A stretch of DNA of 14,945 nt from Selenomonadaceae bacterium UBA3796 (GCA_002369175.1 DFES01000028.1:1-14945); one strand, 5' to 3'. Shown: positions 1 through 7,205, numbered from the stretch's first letter. Translations and numbers: made by a program. Notes: generated by a model from the sequence alone, not told the origin.

Positions 1-94
1 TTTTGTGATTCATACCGTCCTTATGCGTAACAATAAAATATCCGCCGTCAATGCTGAATACCGCGCCCTGCTCGGATATGTATAAATAACTCAT
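1..94 (-). CDS. cas1: Cas1 CRISPR integrase, N-terminal fragment (runs off window)
   Basis: Only the first 31 codons are visible; the gene continues past the left edge. The minus strand starts with ATG at 94 and reads MSYLYISEQGAVFSIDGG, the usual opening of Cas1 (an SYLY-x-EQGA stretch followed by a short beta strand). Cas1 forms the spacer-integration complex with Cas2. A strong AGGAGG at 104-109 lies 9 bases upstream of the ATG, which fixes the start. The gene lies directly after the leader-distal end of the CRISPR array on the same strand, so it is probably expressed from the same transcript as the array. The frame is also open upstream, through the whole array. The active-site residues and any reverse-transcriptase fusion lie outside the window. 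The identification rests on 31 residues plus context. Confidence 0.82.
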   Translation of the reverse strand, partial: MSYLYISEQGAVFSIDGGYFIVTHKDGMNHK

Positions 95-103
95 AGGTAT
101 GCG

Positions 104-109
104 CCTCCT
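104..109 (-). promoter_or_regulatory. cas1 ribosome binding site inside a possible hairpin
   Basis: AGGAGG is 9 bases before the cas1 ATG. On the minus strand it belongs to CCCCGAAAGGAGG (116-104), which can fold on itself around a GAAA loop with one bulged A and so cover the Shine-Dalgarno. The same segment resembles the stem of the CRISPR repeat (CCCCGTAAGGGG). The ribosome binding site is plain from the sequence; the fold and any regulatory role are inference. Confidence 0.7.
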
Positions 110-116
110 TTCGGGG

Positions 117-298
117 TAATGTGCCCCCTTACGGGGATTTGTTTTGTTAAACACAGGAAGAGCACGATCGATGGTATTGGGGTTGGCAGTTTCCGTCCCC
201 TTACGGGGATTTGTTTTCATAATAATATAACTCATGGAGTCCTTAGAGACTCCATGAGTATAGGTTTCCGTCCCCTTACGGGGATTTGTTTTCATAAT
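117..298 (-). CRISPR. Short CRISPR array: 3 repeats, 2 spacers, type III-type repeat
   Basis: Two identical 35-base repeats lie at 264-298 and 189-223, and a degenerate third copy at 117-151 shares the 21-base core and stem. On the minus strand each repeat begins ATTATGAAAACAAATCC, contains the stem CCCC-GTAA-GGGG and ends in ACGGAAAC, which resembles the 8-base 5' tag of type III-A crRNAs (for example ACGAGAAC in Staphylococcus epidermidis). This sets transcription leftward, in the same sense as the cas genes. The degenerate copy, changed at both its ends, is then the leader-distal terminal repeat, as expected. The spacers are 224-263 (40 bases, newest, a perfect hairpin) and 152-188 (37 bases). 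The array lies between csm5 and cas1, where csm6 is often found. Confidence 0.93.
230..259 (-). repeat. Perfect 12-bp inverted repeat inside the leader-proximal spacer
   Basis: Arm 230-241 (ACTCATGGAGTC) is the exact reverse complement of arm 248-259 (GACTCCATGAGT), with a 6-base loop. It fills 30 of the 40 spacer bases. On the transcribed strand it is followed by a T-rich stretch (TTATATTATT), so it could act as a weak terminator or come from one. It is not part of the repeat. Confidence 0.9.
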
Positions 299-434
299 CC
301 TCATCTTGCGAACGCCAGATTTTTCAAGCGTTGCCAATGCATTTTGCGTGGGAAAAGGAAATACACGAGTTCTTCACCTCCTTTCCGTTCCCCCCATCCT
401 CCTCCCAGCAGATAGTATGCGGTGCGGGGGAAAA
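299..434 (-). promoter_or_regulatory. CRISPR leader / csm5-array intergenic region
   Basis: These 136 bases separate the csm5 stop from the first repeat, on the leader side judged by repeat orientation. No convincing -35/-10 pair or terminator is visible; a TTGAAA hexamer lies near 320 without a good -10. The stretch is purine-rich on the minus strand and contains an excellent Shine-Dalgarno, AAAGGAGGTGA (375-385), 10 bases before a GTG at 366. That GTG opens a 21-codon frame ending at 301, only 3 bases before the first repeat. The array may be read through from csm5, or may have a promoter here that is not recognisable by eye. Confidence 0.55.
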
Positions 435-1541
435 TCACTTCATGGACACATCACAAAGCCCCATTTGCAGGAGAGTTCCGCGATATCGGGTACATTTCAG
501 GATATGCGGCGACACGCCCAGCGCCTTGTCGTTCCTATGCTTGTGCCTTGGGGAAACCCCTGTTTTATCGAAGATTTCTACGGTCGTGTGGATACCGTCC
601 TTCTTTCCCATCAGCGGATATACCAACGTCTTGGTGACAAAACCCGTTCCACCGCCCACGTAGACCTGTGGCGGTGTCAGACGGTCAAATCCCGAATAAG
701 CCTGGAGAAAATGATCGCTATAGGCAGCATCAAAATGGCTGATTGCTTCCAACAGACTCGCCTTCGTCACCGGACAAAGGCTATGGTCTACCGTAATCGT
801 AAAACGAATCTCTGTTCCGGGGCAGAGGGATTCTCTCAGCAGATTCAATGTTTTTTCTGTTCCGTCCGTCCTGCGTTCCACTTTCTGCGCAAGAACCAGC
901 CGGCTACGGTCAATCGGCTCCGAATCGCTTACAACAAAGCCCGACAGCCTATCATTCACCGCATCCTCGGGTTTCGTGTCTTCACGTTTCATGGTTCGAA
1001 AGATCTTTGCCTCCAATTTGGAAGCTGTGGAAGAAAGACAGTATTGCCTCCGCCCTCTCGCACGGGGAAGTTCCTGATACACTTCCCTTTGGAGCGCCTG
1101 GCGCAATCCGGATGCATCGCGCAGTAATTTTTCTGTCGCCAGAATGCTGCGAAACATCCCCTTCAATGTACTTCCCGGCACATAGGGTTTTCCCAAGGGA
1201 TCTTTCATGTACGCCATAATCTGGGTACGCTGCCCTCGGGTCAATGTCGTGTCTCCACTGTCCAGCGAATAGGCCAGACAGGTTCTCATGACCTCCTCCT
1301 TCATTCTTTCGTTTTCCAGCCATCGCCCTAAATCCGAATACCCACCCATCATGAACTTTTCAAATTCCGGAATACGTCCTTTCTTTCTCATGAGCCGGTA
1401 AATTCGCTCCACATCCACTATTCCTATGCGCCTGCCGGGAAGAAAGATGTACTCCTTTTTGCTGAACTCCCGACCGTTGCCGACAAAAACCGGGCCTCGA
1501 ACCGTGAGCTTCACCTCGTATTGCTCCAAAAAATCTTTCAT
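435..1541 (-). CDS. csm5: Csm5, RAMP-family subunit of type III-A effector
   Basis: This is a 368-residue RAMP (RRM-fold) protein that caps the 3' end of the crRNA in the Csm complex and helps crRNA maturation. Visible marks are the N-terminal glycine motif GPVFVGNG (16-23), the family motif PYVPGSTLKGMFR (119-131), and a C-terminal glycine-rich segment VYVGGGTGFVTKTLVYPL typical of Csm5. Length is normal for the family. The start ATG overlaps the csm4 stop in an AAATGA junction, so translation is probably coupled. It is the last interference gene before the array; csm6 or cas1 would commonly follow directly. Confidence 0.93.
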   Translation of the reverse strand: MKDFLEQYEVKLTVRGPVFVGNGREFSKKEYIFLPGRRIGIVDVERIYRLMRKKGRIPEFEKFMMGGYSDLGRWLENERMKEEVMRTCLAYSLDSGDTTLTRGQRTQIMAYMKDPLGKPYVPGSTLKGMFRSILATEKLLRDASGLRQALQREVYQELPRARGRRQYCLSSTASKLEAKIFRTMKREDTKPEDAVNDRLSGFVVSDSEPIDRSRLVLAQKVERRTDGTEKTLNLLRESLCPGTEIRFTITVDHSLCPVTKASLLEAISHFDAAYSDHFLQAYSGFDRLTPPQVYVGGGTGFVTKTLVYPLMGKKDGIHTTVEIFDKTGVSPRHKHRNDKALGVSPHILKCTRYRGTLLQMGLCDVSMK

Positions 1542-2461
1542 TTCCCCATCCCCATAAAAATAGGTTTCAAATAGCGATATACAGGATGCTTTCCGCGATT
1601 TGACACATCCCGGAGCTGCCCCTTGAATCTGCGGGAGAAGCAGGAGCCTGCCTGAAATGCATAGACATCTCTCTTGCGTCGAGGTTCTGGCGCATATTGC
1701 TCCGATGCAACAAATCCGCTGCGCTTTTCCAGCAGATATCTCGCCCCCTCCAACGCCCCTGGCAATTCCTCCGGCTCGGGCAATGCCACGGAAAGATTTG
1801 TATAATATGGATATTCTCCATCCATGCGCTCAATTCCTTCTTTGGGAAGAGTTCCTCTACGCAATTCAAATCGTCCCATGCCAGTGGAGCGCCTGCCTCC
1901 GATTCCGGAAAGGGCCAGACTTTCCAGCAATTCCTCGACAAAAGACAACGCTTCTTTCTCTTCATACCCCACAATGATGTAGAGTCCACAGCCTTCCCGG
2001 AAAGAAAATGTGCCAATCCGATACGGCTCTGCTTCCTCCCCCGGTTCCAATTTGACGGATACCTTCATGCTGCTCACGCCGAACTTGATCTGTACCAGAG
2101 TTTCCACTTGCAGCTTGCCTTCCAGATAATCGGAACATGCAGACAAGGGAAGATAGGACAGCTTCTTGTATAATTTCCGCTTGCTAATATCTTCTTCCTG
2201 CCAGGCATGTTCGATGGGAAGCAGCGGTTTGGGCAGAAAATACACGCCATCCGCGTAGGGAAAAGCATCCGAGAGGAGTATTTTCTCATCTTCTGCCAAG
2301 GATACAAGCCTGTCCAATGCATCGCTTCCTTGGGAAACCGCCTCATTGCAGAGTGCCGAGAAGAGCCGGTCTGCCTGAAATGTCATCTCTGAACTTTCCA
2401 GCGTGGTCTGCCCAAAATGCACGCCTTTTGGGAAAAACAGCCTATAGATCGCATATTTCAT
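1538..2461 (-). CDS. csm4: Csm4, RAMP subunit holding the crRNA 5' tag
   Basis: This 307-residue protein begins MKYAIYRLFFPKGVHFG, the Csm4 opening in which a beta strand leads into a VHFG motif, followed by FQADRLFSAL (about 28-37). A glycine-rich loop GIGGRRSTGMGRF lies at about 186-198. Csm4 binds the 5' tag of the crRNA and contacts Cas10. An upstream in-frame ATG at 2476 exists, but it has almost no spacing from its GAGGA. The ATG at 2461 has GAGGGG about 7 bases upstream and matches family N-termini, so 2461 is chosen. The gene follows csm3 by 18 bases and overlaps csm5 by 4 bases. Confidence 0.92.
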   Translation of the reverse strand: MKYAIYRLFFPKGVHFGQTTLESSEMTFQADRLFSALCNEAVSQGSDALDRLVSLAEDEKILLSDAFPYADGVYFLPKPLLPIEHAWQEEDISKRKLYKKLSYLPLSACSDYLEGKLQVETLVQIKFGVSSMKVSVKLEPGEEAEPYRIGTFSFREGCGLYIIVGYEEKEALSFVEELLESLALSGIGGRRSTGMGRFELRRGTLPKEGIERMDGEYPYYTNLSVALPEPEELPGALEGARYLLEKRSGFVASEQYAPEPRRKRDVYAFQAGSCFSRRFKGQLRDVSNRGKHPVYRYLKPIFMGMGK

Positions 2462-2479
2462 CTGACCACCCCTCATTCC

Positions 2480-3151
2480 TCAGTCTTCCAGTTCCGTCCT
2501 CAGTATGGCATTTACCCTTTCCACGACCTCTTCCTCCACATCCCCAACGACACGCTCAGCAAGGACATTGCGGAACCGCACCTTGCCATAGCCCCTGGAG
2601 CCATGTCCGCCGATGTAATCATATTGAATAAGCCGCATCCCATAGGCAAGCGTCTGAAAATCCTCTTCCATCTCCCGGATATCTGTCACCTCATAGATCA
2701 TATCCAGATCAAAAACAGTCCCACGAACCACTCTCTCAATCTGGCGAGGATTCGCCACCGCCGTCAAACGGTTGATGGTATTCTCGAACTTCACCTCCGT
2801 AAAACCGGAGATTCCTTGATTTTCAAGCTCCGATTTGCTCTGCTCTGTGATGAACATGTCAGAGACCAGCAACCGACTTCTCCGGGCACTTTTCTCTTTT
2901 GCCGTCCCAAAAAGCCGGAGCAAGCGCGGAGCATCATCATCGTGCTTGACCGGTGCCTCATTGTACGCTTTGGCGAGCAGAGAGCGCATTTTCCCCTTCA
3001 GGGAACTGCCGGGAAGCATGGGATGATTGGTGAGGGCATCGCGAACAACAGGCGAATCCACAGCTCCGATGGCAGCAAAAGCATCCGATCCGCCAATGTG
3101 CGTTCCCGTCATCAGTTCAATATTCCCTGTAATTTGGATTTTTCCGTACAT
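2480..3151 (-). CDS. csm3: Csm3, backbone RAMP subunit with target-RNA cleavage site
   Basis: This 223-residue protein forms the helical backbone of the Csm complex and cuts target RNA at 6-base intervals. The signature HIGGSDAFAAIGAVDSPVVRD is present. With this start the catalytic Asp is residue 32, matching D32 or D33 of characterised Csm3 proteins, so cleavage should be intact. PGSSLKGKMRS follows at about 47-57, and a C-terminal GGHGSRGYGKVRF glycine loop is typical. An alternative ATG at 3160 lies only one base after AGGAGG; the ATG at 3151 has a 10-base spacing and is preferred. The gene starts 15 bases after the csm2 stop. Confidence 0.95.
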   Translation of the reverse strand: MYGKIQITGNIELMTGTHIGGSDAFAAIGAVDSPVVRDALTNHPMLPGSSLKGKMRSLLAKAYNEAPVKHDDDAPRLLRLFGTAKEKSARRSRLLVSDMFITEQSKSELENQGISGFTEVKFENTINRLTAVANPRQIERVVRGTVFDLDMIYEVTDIREMEEDFQTLAYGMRLIQYDYIGGHGSRGYGKVRFRNVLAERVVGDVEEEVVERVNAILRTELED

Positions 3152-3166
3152 AACTCTCATTCCTCC

Positions 3167-3565
3167 TCAGCTATCTTGTCCATAACGATACTTCCGCCAC
3201 GCTACCAATGCTTCCATGTATTGACTGAACAGAATGTATTCCTTCCTCGTCGCGATTTTGGGGAGGATTTCCAGCAAACGACTGTTCTTCACAAAAACCT
3301 TGACGGATTCATTTCTGCCCGATTCGTAAATACAGCGCACCCGAAGATAAGCAATCCTTCCCTTGACATCTTCGTCCAAGTCCTCTTCCCGCAAAAGTAT
3401 TACTTTATGGTAGATATCCGACGTCATGGACAGTAAGTTGCGAATTTGGGACGTGCTGACAACACGGATGGGTTTCCCCCGATTATCCTTCTCCTCATTC
3501 AATCGATTGATTGCTTGTTCCGCCTTATCGACAAAATTCTCATGATCTAAGTCCAGCAGTTTCAT
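3167..3565 (-). CDS. csm2: Csm2, small alpha-helical subunit
   Basis: This 132-residue, charged and largely helical protein is the small subunit that lines the target-RNA groove of the Csm complex. Recognisable stretches are STSQIRNLLSMTSDIYHKV near the N-terminus and RIAYLRVRCIYESGRNESVK in the middle, both typical of Csm2, with a C-terminal LVAWRKYRYG. The start is set at 3565 because GGAGG lies 6 bases upstream. An in-frame ATG at 3598 would lengthen the protein by 11 residues but has no ribosome binding site. The gene overlaps the end of cas10 by 26 bases, suggesting coupled translation. Confidence 0.92.
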   Translation of the reverse strand: MKLLDLDHENFVDKAEQAINRLNEEKDNRGKPIRVVSTSQIRNLLSMTSDIYHKVILLREEDLDEDVKGRIAYLRVRCIYESGRNESVKVFVKNSRLLEILPKIATRKEYILFSQYMEALVAWRKYRYGQDS

Positions 3566-5954
3566 GTTCGGCCTCCGTTCCTCTTGTGAGATATGCATAA
3601 ATCTGGATTGCTGTTTTCAGATGGCGCACATCTTCCTCGTTTTGGTACCAGCGCAGCATCTTTGCCGCAAATGCGCGGTAATGTTCCACTGCCTCCTTAT
3701 TTTCCTTTGTGTCCTCCGGTTCCATGCGGGAAAGCAGGTAGATATAGCGGGCAAGGCTGATCTTGTCAGAGCGGTTCCGCAAGAGTTCCAATATCTTGTA
3801 GAGAAAGCTCTTGCCACGATCCGAGGCATTGAAAAAGTCCTCCATCGTGCGAAATTTCTCGCCCAGTACCTGTTGCTCCAGCGTCTCCCATGCATAGGTT
3901 CCGTCACTGATGGACAGCATCTTTCCGGAAGCATCCTGTACAGAATGGCTGCTCCCGTCCTCGAACAGGGTAACCGCATTCTTGCCGGGATAGAGCTTTG
4001 ACTTCTCTTCCATGGCAGCGGTCTCCCTTGCCATTACGCTGATGGGATAGGAAGCAGGATAAATGCCGATTCCCGCGGATAGAGTAAGGGTATTTTCCCC
4101 ATAACGGGAAAATGCGTTGCGCAGGTCGACAGCAAATTCGATGATATCGTCCCATGCACCGACAATGAAGAGGTCATCACCTCCGGAATAAACGATGGCA
4201 GCATGGCGGCAATCCTTCTTCTGCCCCGTCAAGGTGAAGTTCGGCTGTGCCATGATTTTTCGGATGTGCAGCTTGAAGAACATCGACAGCTGACGGGACA
4301 GTTCCGCCGTCCGCGACAAAGTCACATAACGCCGATCTCCATCCGGCCTCTGGAATCCCATGGCAAAGGCCAATCCCAGGTTATCCACGTCAGAACGCAA
4401 AACCCCAAGGCGATGTATGCCTTTGGCACACTTTGCGAGTTCCTCAAAGGTTTCTCCCGTATGGTAGTCCCCAATCCACAAGCGCGCCGTTATGGCCTTC
4501 CCTGTGTAGAAGCGGTTCTTGCCATAAAGACGGAGCATATCCCGCTGCTGCCACTCCCTTACCTCTCGCTCACTTCCTGCTGCTAAGACATATCCTCCCG
4601 GCAGAGGAAGATGCTGTTCATCCGTTTCCGGCAGGGCTGCGAAGAATTCATATGCACTCTCCATGATGTGGGCAGACAATCTCTGCATGGCAGCGCAGAT
4701 GGGACACAGAGCATCCTCATTCACTCTGCCCGAATGGCGGCAGGCTTTGCATTCTCTGGCATCCTCTTCGATTGCCTTCTCATTGAGGGAAAGGATTTCC
4801 TCAGCGGTATATCTTTGCACCTTATTGTCCGACAAGCCCTTGGACAAGGCTCTATATAGGCCGGCATAGCTTCCCCTGGGATTGTCCTGAAGGTCACCGC
4901 TGCTGCATTCTGCCCAGCTTACAGCCATATACAGAGAAATATCGAAATATTGCTGGCACCATGCGTTGACTTGCCGCTGGAATTCCCTCAAGCGATGGCG
5001 TGTCTTTTCCGTATTCGCCAAGAGCAGATTCACACGTCCGCCTCCGCTGTACAAAAGATTTGCACGTGTCAGTTCCAAACGCTCCAGCAATTCATCCGCA
5101 ATATGCTCCATCAGGAAGTCAAGGTAGAAGGAACGGGCGCGGAGTGTTTTGAGAGCGCCTTTGGATGTGATGGTATAGATGAACTTCTGAATGCCGGAGA
5201 GATCCAATACAGCGAGCAGGAATGCTTTTTCTTTGTAGAATTCTTTGCCGTCTGTAAAGAGCCGCCGACAATAATCGCTTTCCCCTTGTTCTGCAAGACG
5301 GGCTTCGATGCCTGCCGCAAAGGCCGCTGTCAGCTTCAAATGATCGTAAAGAGAGATATCCGCAACTTCCATCTTGTTCGTGGAAGATGGCACAAAGGAC
5401 AGATTGGCCTCCAATGCATCCATGAGGGAATGGAGATAGCTTTGCGACCATTCCATGCCCCTCATATTTTCCGTCAGGTTGCGAAGGATAGCCTGATAAT
5501 CGCTTGTCCCAAAGGGTACCTGTTCTGCTGCAGGGTAGTTGATTTCCTTCTCCACATTTGTTCGATGCGGCGAGTAGCTCATTTCACCATGATTCCCATG
5601 CAGCAGGTTGAAAATGGAATTCATCGGCTTCGTGCGATCGAATCCCTTCCCAACAGCCTTCGTCTCCTCCTGCTCCCGCCGATCTGCCGCCGAAGCGATG
5701 TTATCTGCCATATAGACGATGTAGGCCAATGCGTCTTTTTCCAGCTTTGCCTGACGCAAATCACTTGCATGATGATATTTGACACAAGCCAGGACTTCCC
5801 TGTCCGTCATGCCCACACGTTCGCTCGATAAATAGGCTGCCCCGCTCAATGCATGTCGATTGCTGTCCTCTCCTGCGCGATATATCACCTTTCCAAAGTC
5901 ATGAAGCAATGCTCCGATTGTCAAGCGAAGACGCTTCTCTTCCTTCATTTTCAT
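3540..5954 (-). CDS. cas10: Cas10/Csm1, large subunit with HD and GGDD motifs
   Basis: This 804-residue protein is the large subunit of the type III-A complex. In order it has an N-terminal HD nuclease motif (H18-D19 in LLHDFGKVIYR), a first Palm-like region, a zinc ribbon with cysteines 402, 405, 417 and 420, a second Palm region with RSDVDNLG (520-527), and the cyclase motif GGDD at 591-594 in VYSGGDDLFIVGAWDD. A helical C-terminal domain follows. Both the ssDNase and the cyclic-oligoadenylate synthase therefore look intact. The start at 5954 overlaps the cas6 stop (GGATGA); a second ATG at 5948 is equally possible. An open frame extends upstream to 6161, but that part is cas6 read out of frame. 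Confidence 0.96.
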   Translation of the reverse strand: MKMKEEKRLRLTIGALLHDFGKVIYRAGEDSNRHALSGAAYLSSERVGMTDREVLACVKYHHASDLRQAKLEKDALAYIVYMADNIASAADRREQEETKAVGKGFDRTKPMNSIFNLLHGNHGEMSYSPHRTNVEKEINYPAAEQVPFGTSDYQAILRNLTENMRGMEWSQSYLHSLMDALEANLSFVPSSTNKMEVADISLYDHLKLTAAFAAGIEARLAEQGESDYCRRLFTDGKEFYKEKAFLLAVLDLSGIQKFIYTITSKGALKTLRARSFYLDFLMEHIADELLERLELTRANLLYSGGGRVNLLLANTEKTRHRLREFQRQVNAWCQQYFDISLYMAVSWAECSSGDLQDNPRGSYAGLYRALSKGLSDNKVQRYTAEEILSLNEKAIEEDARECKACRHSGRVNEDALCPICAAMQRLSAHIMESAYEFFAALPETDEQHLPLPGGYVLAAGSEREVREWQQRDMLRLYGKNRFYTGKAITARLWIGDYHTGETFEELAKCAKGIHRLGVLRSDVDNLGLAFAMGFQRPDGDRRYVTLSRTAELSRQLSMFFKLHIRKIMAQPNFTLTGQKKDCRHAAIVYSGGDDLFIVGAWDDIIEFAVDLRNAFSRYGENTLTLSAGIGIYPASYPISVMARETAAMEEKSKLYPGKNAVTLFEDGSSHSVQDASGKMLSISDGTYAWETLEQQVLGEKFRTMEDFFNASDRGKSFLYKILELLRNRSDKISLARYIYLLSRMEPEDTKENKEAVEHYRAFAAKMLRWYQNEEDVRHLKTAIQIYAYLTRGTEAEHETAGLRS

Positions 5955-6682
5955 CCCCCCCTCAGTCGCATAGCACCCATACCGACAGCAGTCTTGACGC
6001 CAACTCCTGAAAATTCCCCAAAATCCAGAAGCAGCCGGAAATACCTCGCCATCGTTTCCGTCCCTTTGCAATGGATGGTGACGCTTCCGACAAACCCCGG
6101 AATGGTACTCCCCTCCACCGGGAACGGTTTGGACTGTATCCTGTGCCTCTTGATGAAGCAATGTTCCACAATCTGTTCCAGTGCTTCTTCATCCATCATG
6201 TCAACCGTACGGGAAGACATGGTATACTTCATCATCAGATTCTGGCATATCAATCGTATATCCGGCAAAATCACATAGCGGTTGTTCTGCCGGAAGGCCG
6301 TAGGGGTCAGAAATTCCAACGGAAAGTCGCGTCCTGCCTGTTCATAATAGAAGGCATCCAAAAGGTCGGTTTTCTTCAGGAAGTCCACCTGATGATGCCG
6401 GATGAACACCTTTTGCCCGGTATGCCGCAGAGTAAAAGAATCCCGGCCATGCAGGAACTTCTTGATGATATTTTCATAGGCTTCCTCGTTCAGTGTCTGG
6501 ATATGCCAGACGGGGCCGTCCTCCGTAGTGACTACATATTGGCTGTAGGGGTGCATCTGCTGTCTATGGAGAAAATCAATGTATGCGGTATCCAGGCGCT
6601 CCATCAAAACACCTTGCAGCACAGAAGATTTTCTATAGTCTATGCCTTTCCCTTCCAACAACATGCTCAAACTTGCCAGCAT
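5951..6682 (-). CDS. cas6: Cas6 pre-crRNA endoribonuclease
   Basis: This 243-residue enzyme cuts the CRISPR transcript inside each repeat, normally 8 bases from the repeat's 3' end. The N-terminal part contains FLHRQQMHPYSQYVV (37-51); H39 and H44 are candidates for the general-base histidine seen in many Cas6 proteins. The C-terminal glycine-rich loop GVGVKTAVGMGAM (226-238) is the hallmark of the family. Length is normal. There is no in-frame alternative start before the upstream TGA; GGGAG lies 9 bases before the ATG. It overlaps cas10 by 4 bases and follows crcB by 87 bases. Confidence 0.93.
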   Translation of the reverse strand: MLASLSMLLEGKGIDYRKSSVLQGVLMERLDTAYIDFLHRQQMHPYSQYVVTTEDGPVWHIQTLNEEAYENIIKKFLHGRDSFTLRHTGQKVFIRHHQVDFLKKTDLLDAFYYEQAGRDFPLEFLTPTAFRQNNRYVILPDIRLICQNLMMKYTMSSRTVDMMDEEALEQIVEHCFIKRHRIQSKPFPVEGSTIPGFVGSVTIHCKGTETMARYFRLLLDFGEFSGVGVKTAVGMGAMRLRGG

Positions 6683-6769
6683 CTCACCACTCTCCCATCC
6701 GAAATCTTTTCCACATCATATACATTCAATACGCATGGAAGATTATCCTTTCTGCTTTGCATCGCAACA

Positions 6770-7159
6770 TCACTTGTGCACCAGGGAAGCCAGGTAGAGG
6801 CCCAAAAATGCTGCCAGGAGGCCGAAGGCAACATTTACCGTCATGTTCACCACCGAAAGAAGCACATGACCACTGCGGTACAGAGCCAGCGTCTCCACCG
6901 TCAGAGCAGAGAAGGTGGAAAGCCCGCCCAAGAAACCCACGGTGATAAGAAGGCGCACAGATTCGGGAAGTAGGTGGAGATGATGGGCGATGGGCAGGAG
7001 CAAGCCGAGAACCAGCCCCATGAAAAAACTTCCAAAGGTATTGACAACCAAGGTACTGACCGGGAGCGCCGCTCCAAATTGAGTAACCGTGAACGTCGTG
7101 ATCATATAACGACACACAGCGCCAAGACCGCCTCCGAGAAATACGTAGAAATATGCCAT
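6770..7159 (-). CDS. crcB: CrcB/Fluc fluoride channel
   Basis: This small 129-residue membrane protein has four predicted transmembrane segments. Family motifs are visible: GGGLGAVCRY (9-18), VVNTFGSFFMG (38-48, with the channel Asn at 40), and GFLGGLSTFSALTVE (75-89), which carries the TFS turn. CrcB exports fluoride as a dual-topology dimer. The ATG at 7159 has GAGGAG 8 bases upstream and fits family N-termini; an earlier ATG at 7219 lies inside the upstream terminator and is rejected. No fluoride riboswitch pattern is seen upstream. It is the first gene after the terminator at 7206-7236 and runs in the same sense as the cas operon, so it may share a transcript with it. Confidence 0.93.
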   Translation of the reverse strand: MAYFYVFLGGGLGAVCRYMITTFTVTQFGAALPVSTLVVNTFGSFFMGLVLGLLLPIAHHLHLLPESVRLLITVGFLGGLSTFSALTVETLALYRSGHVLLSVVNMTVNVAFGLLAAFLGLYLASLVHK

Positions 7160-7205
7160 GTGATCCGCTCCTCGTATGATATTTCTTGTTTCTTGATGGT
7201 TCCAT

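Noticed and set aside
119..415. 98-codon plus-strand frame across the array (repeated PLTGICF).
   Set aside because: It is the CRISPR repeat read on the non-transcribed strand; no ribosome binding site.
306..1127. 273-codon plus-strand frame opposite csm5.
   Set aside because: Antisense of a well-supported csm5; no known domain.
5954..6161. Longer cas10 start at 6161.
   Set aside because: The extra 69 residues are cas6 sequence out of frame; family N-terminus begins at the MKMKEEKRLRLTIGALLHDF region.
6667..6762. 31-codon frame on the minus strand (MQSRKDNLPCVLNVYDVEKI...) between crcB and cas6, overlapping the cas6 start by 16 bases.
   Set aside because: Its composition looks protein-like and it could couple to cas6, but it has no ribosome binding site and no family I recognise; too short to support.
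6735..6766. Promoter-like TTGCGA and GATAAT ahead of cas6.
   Set aside because: Spacing is only 14 bases, too short for a standard promoter.
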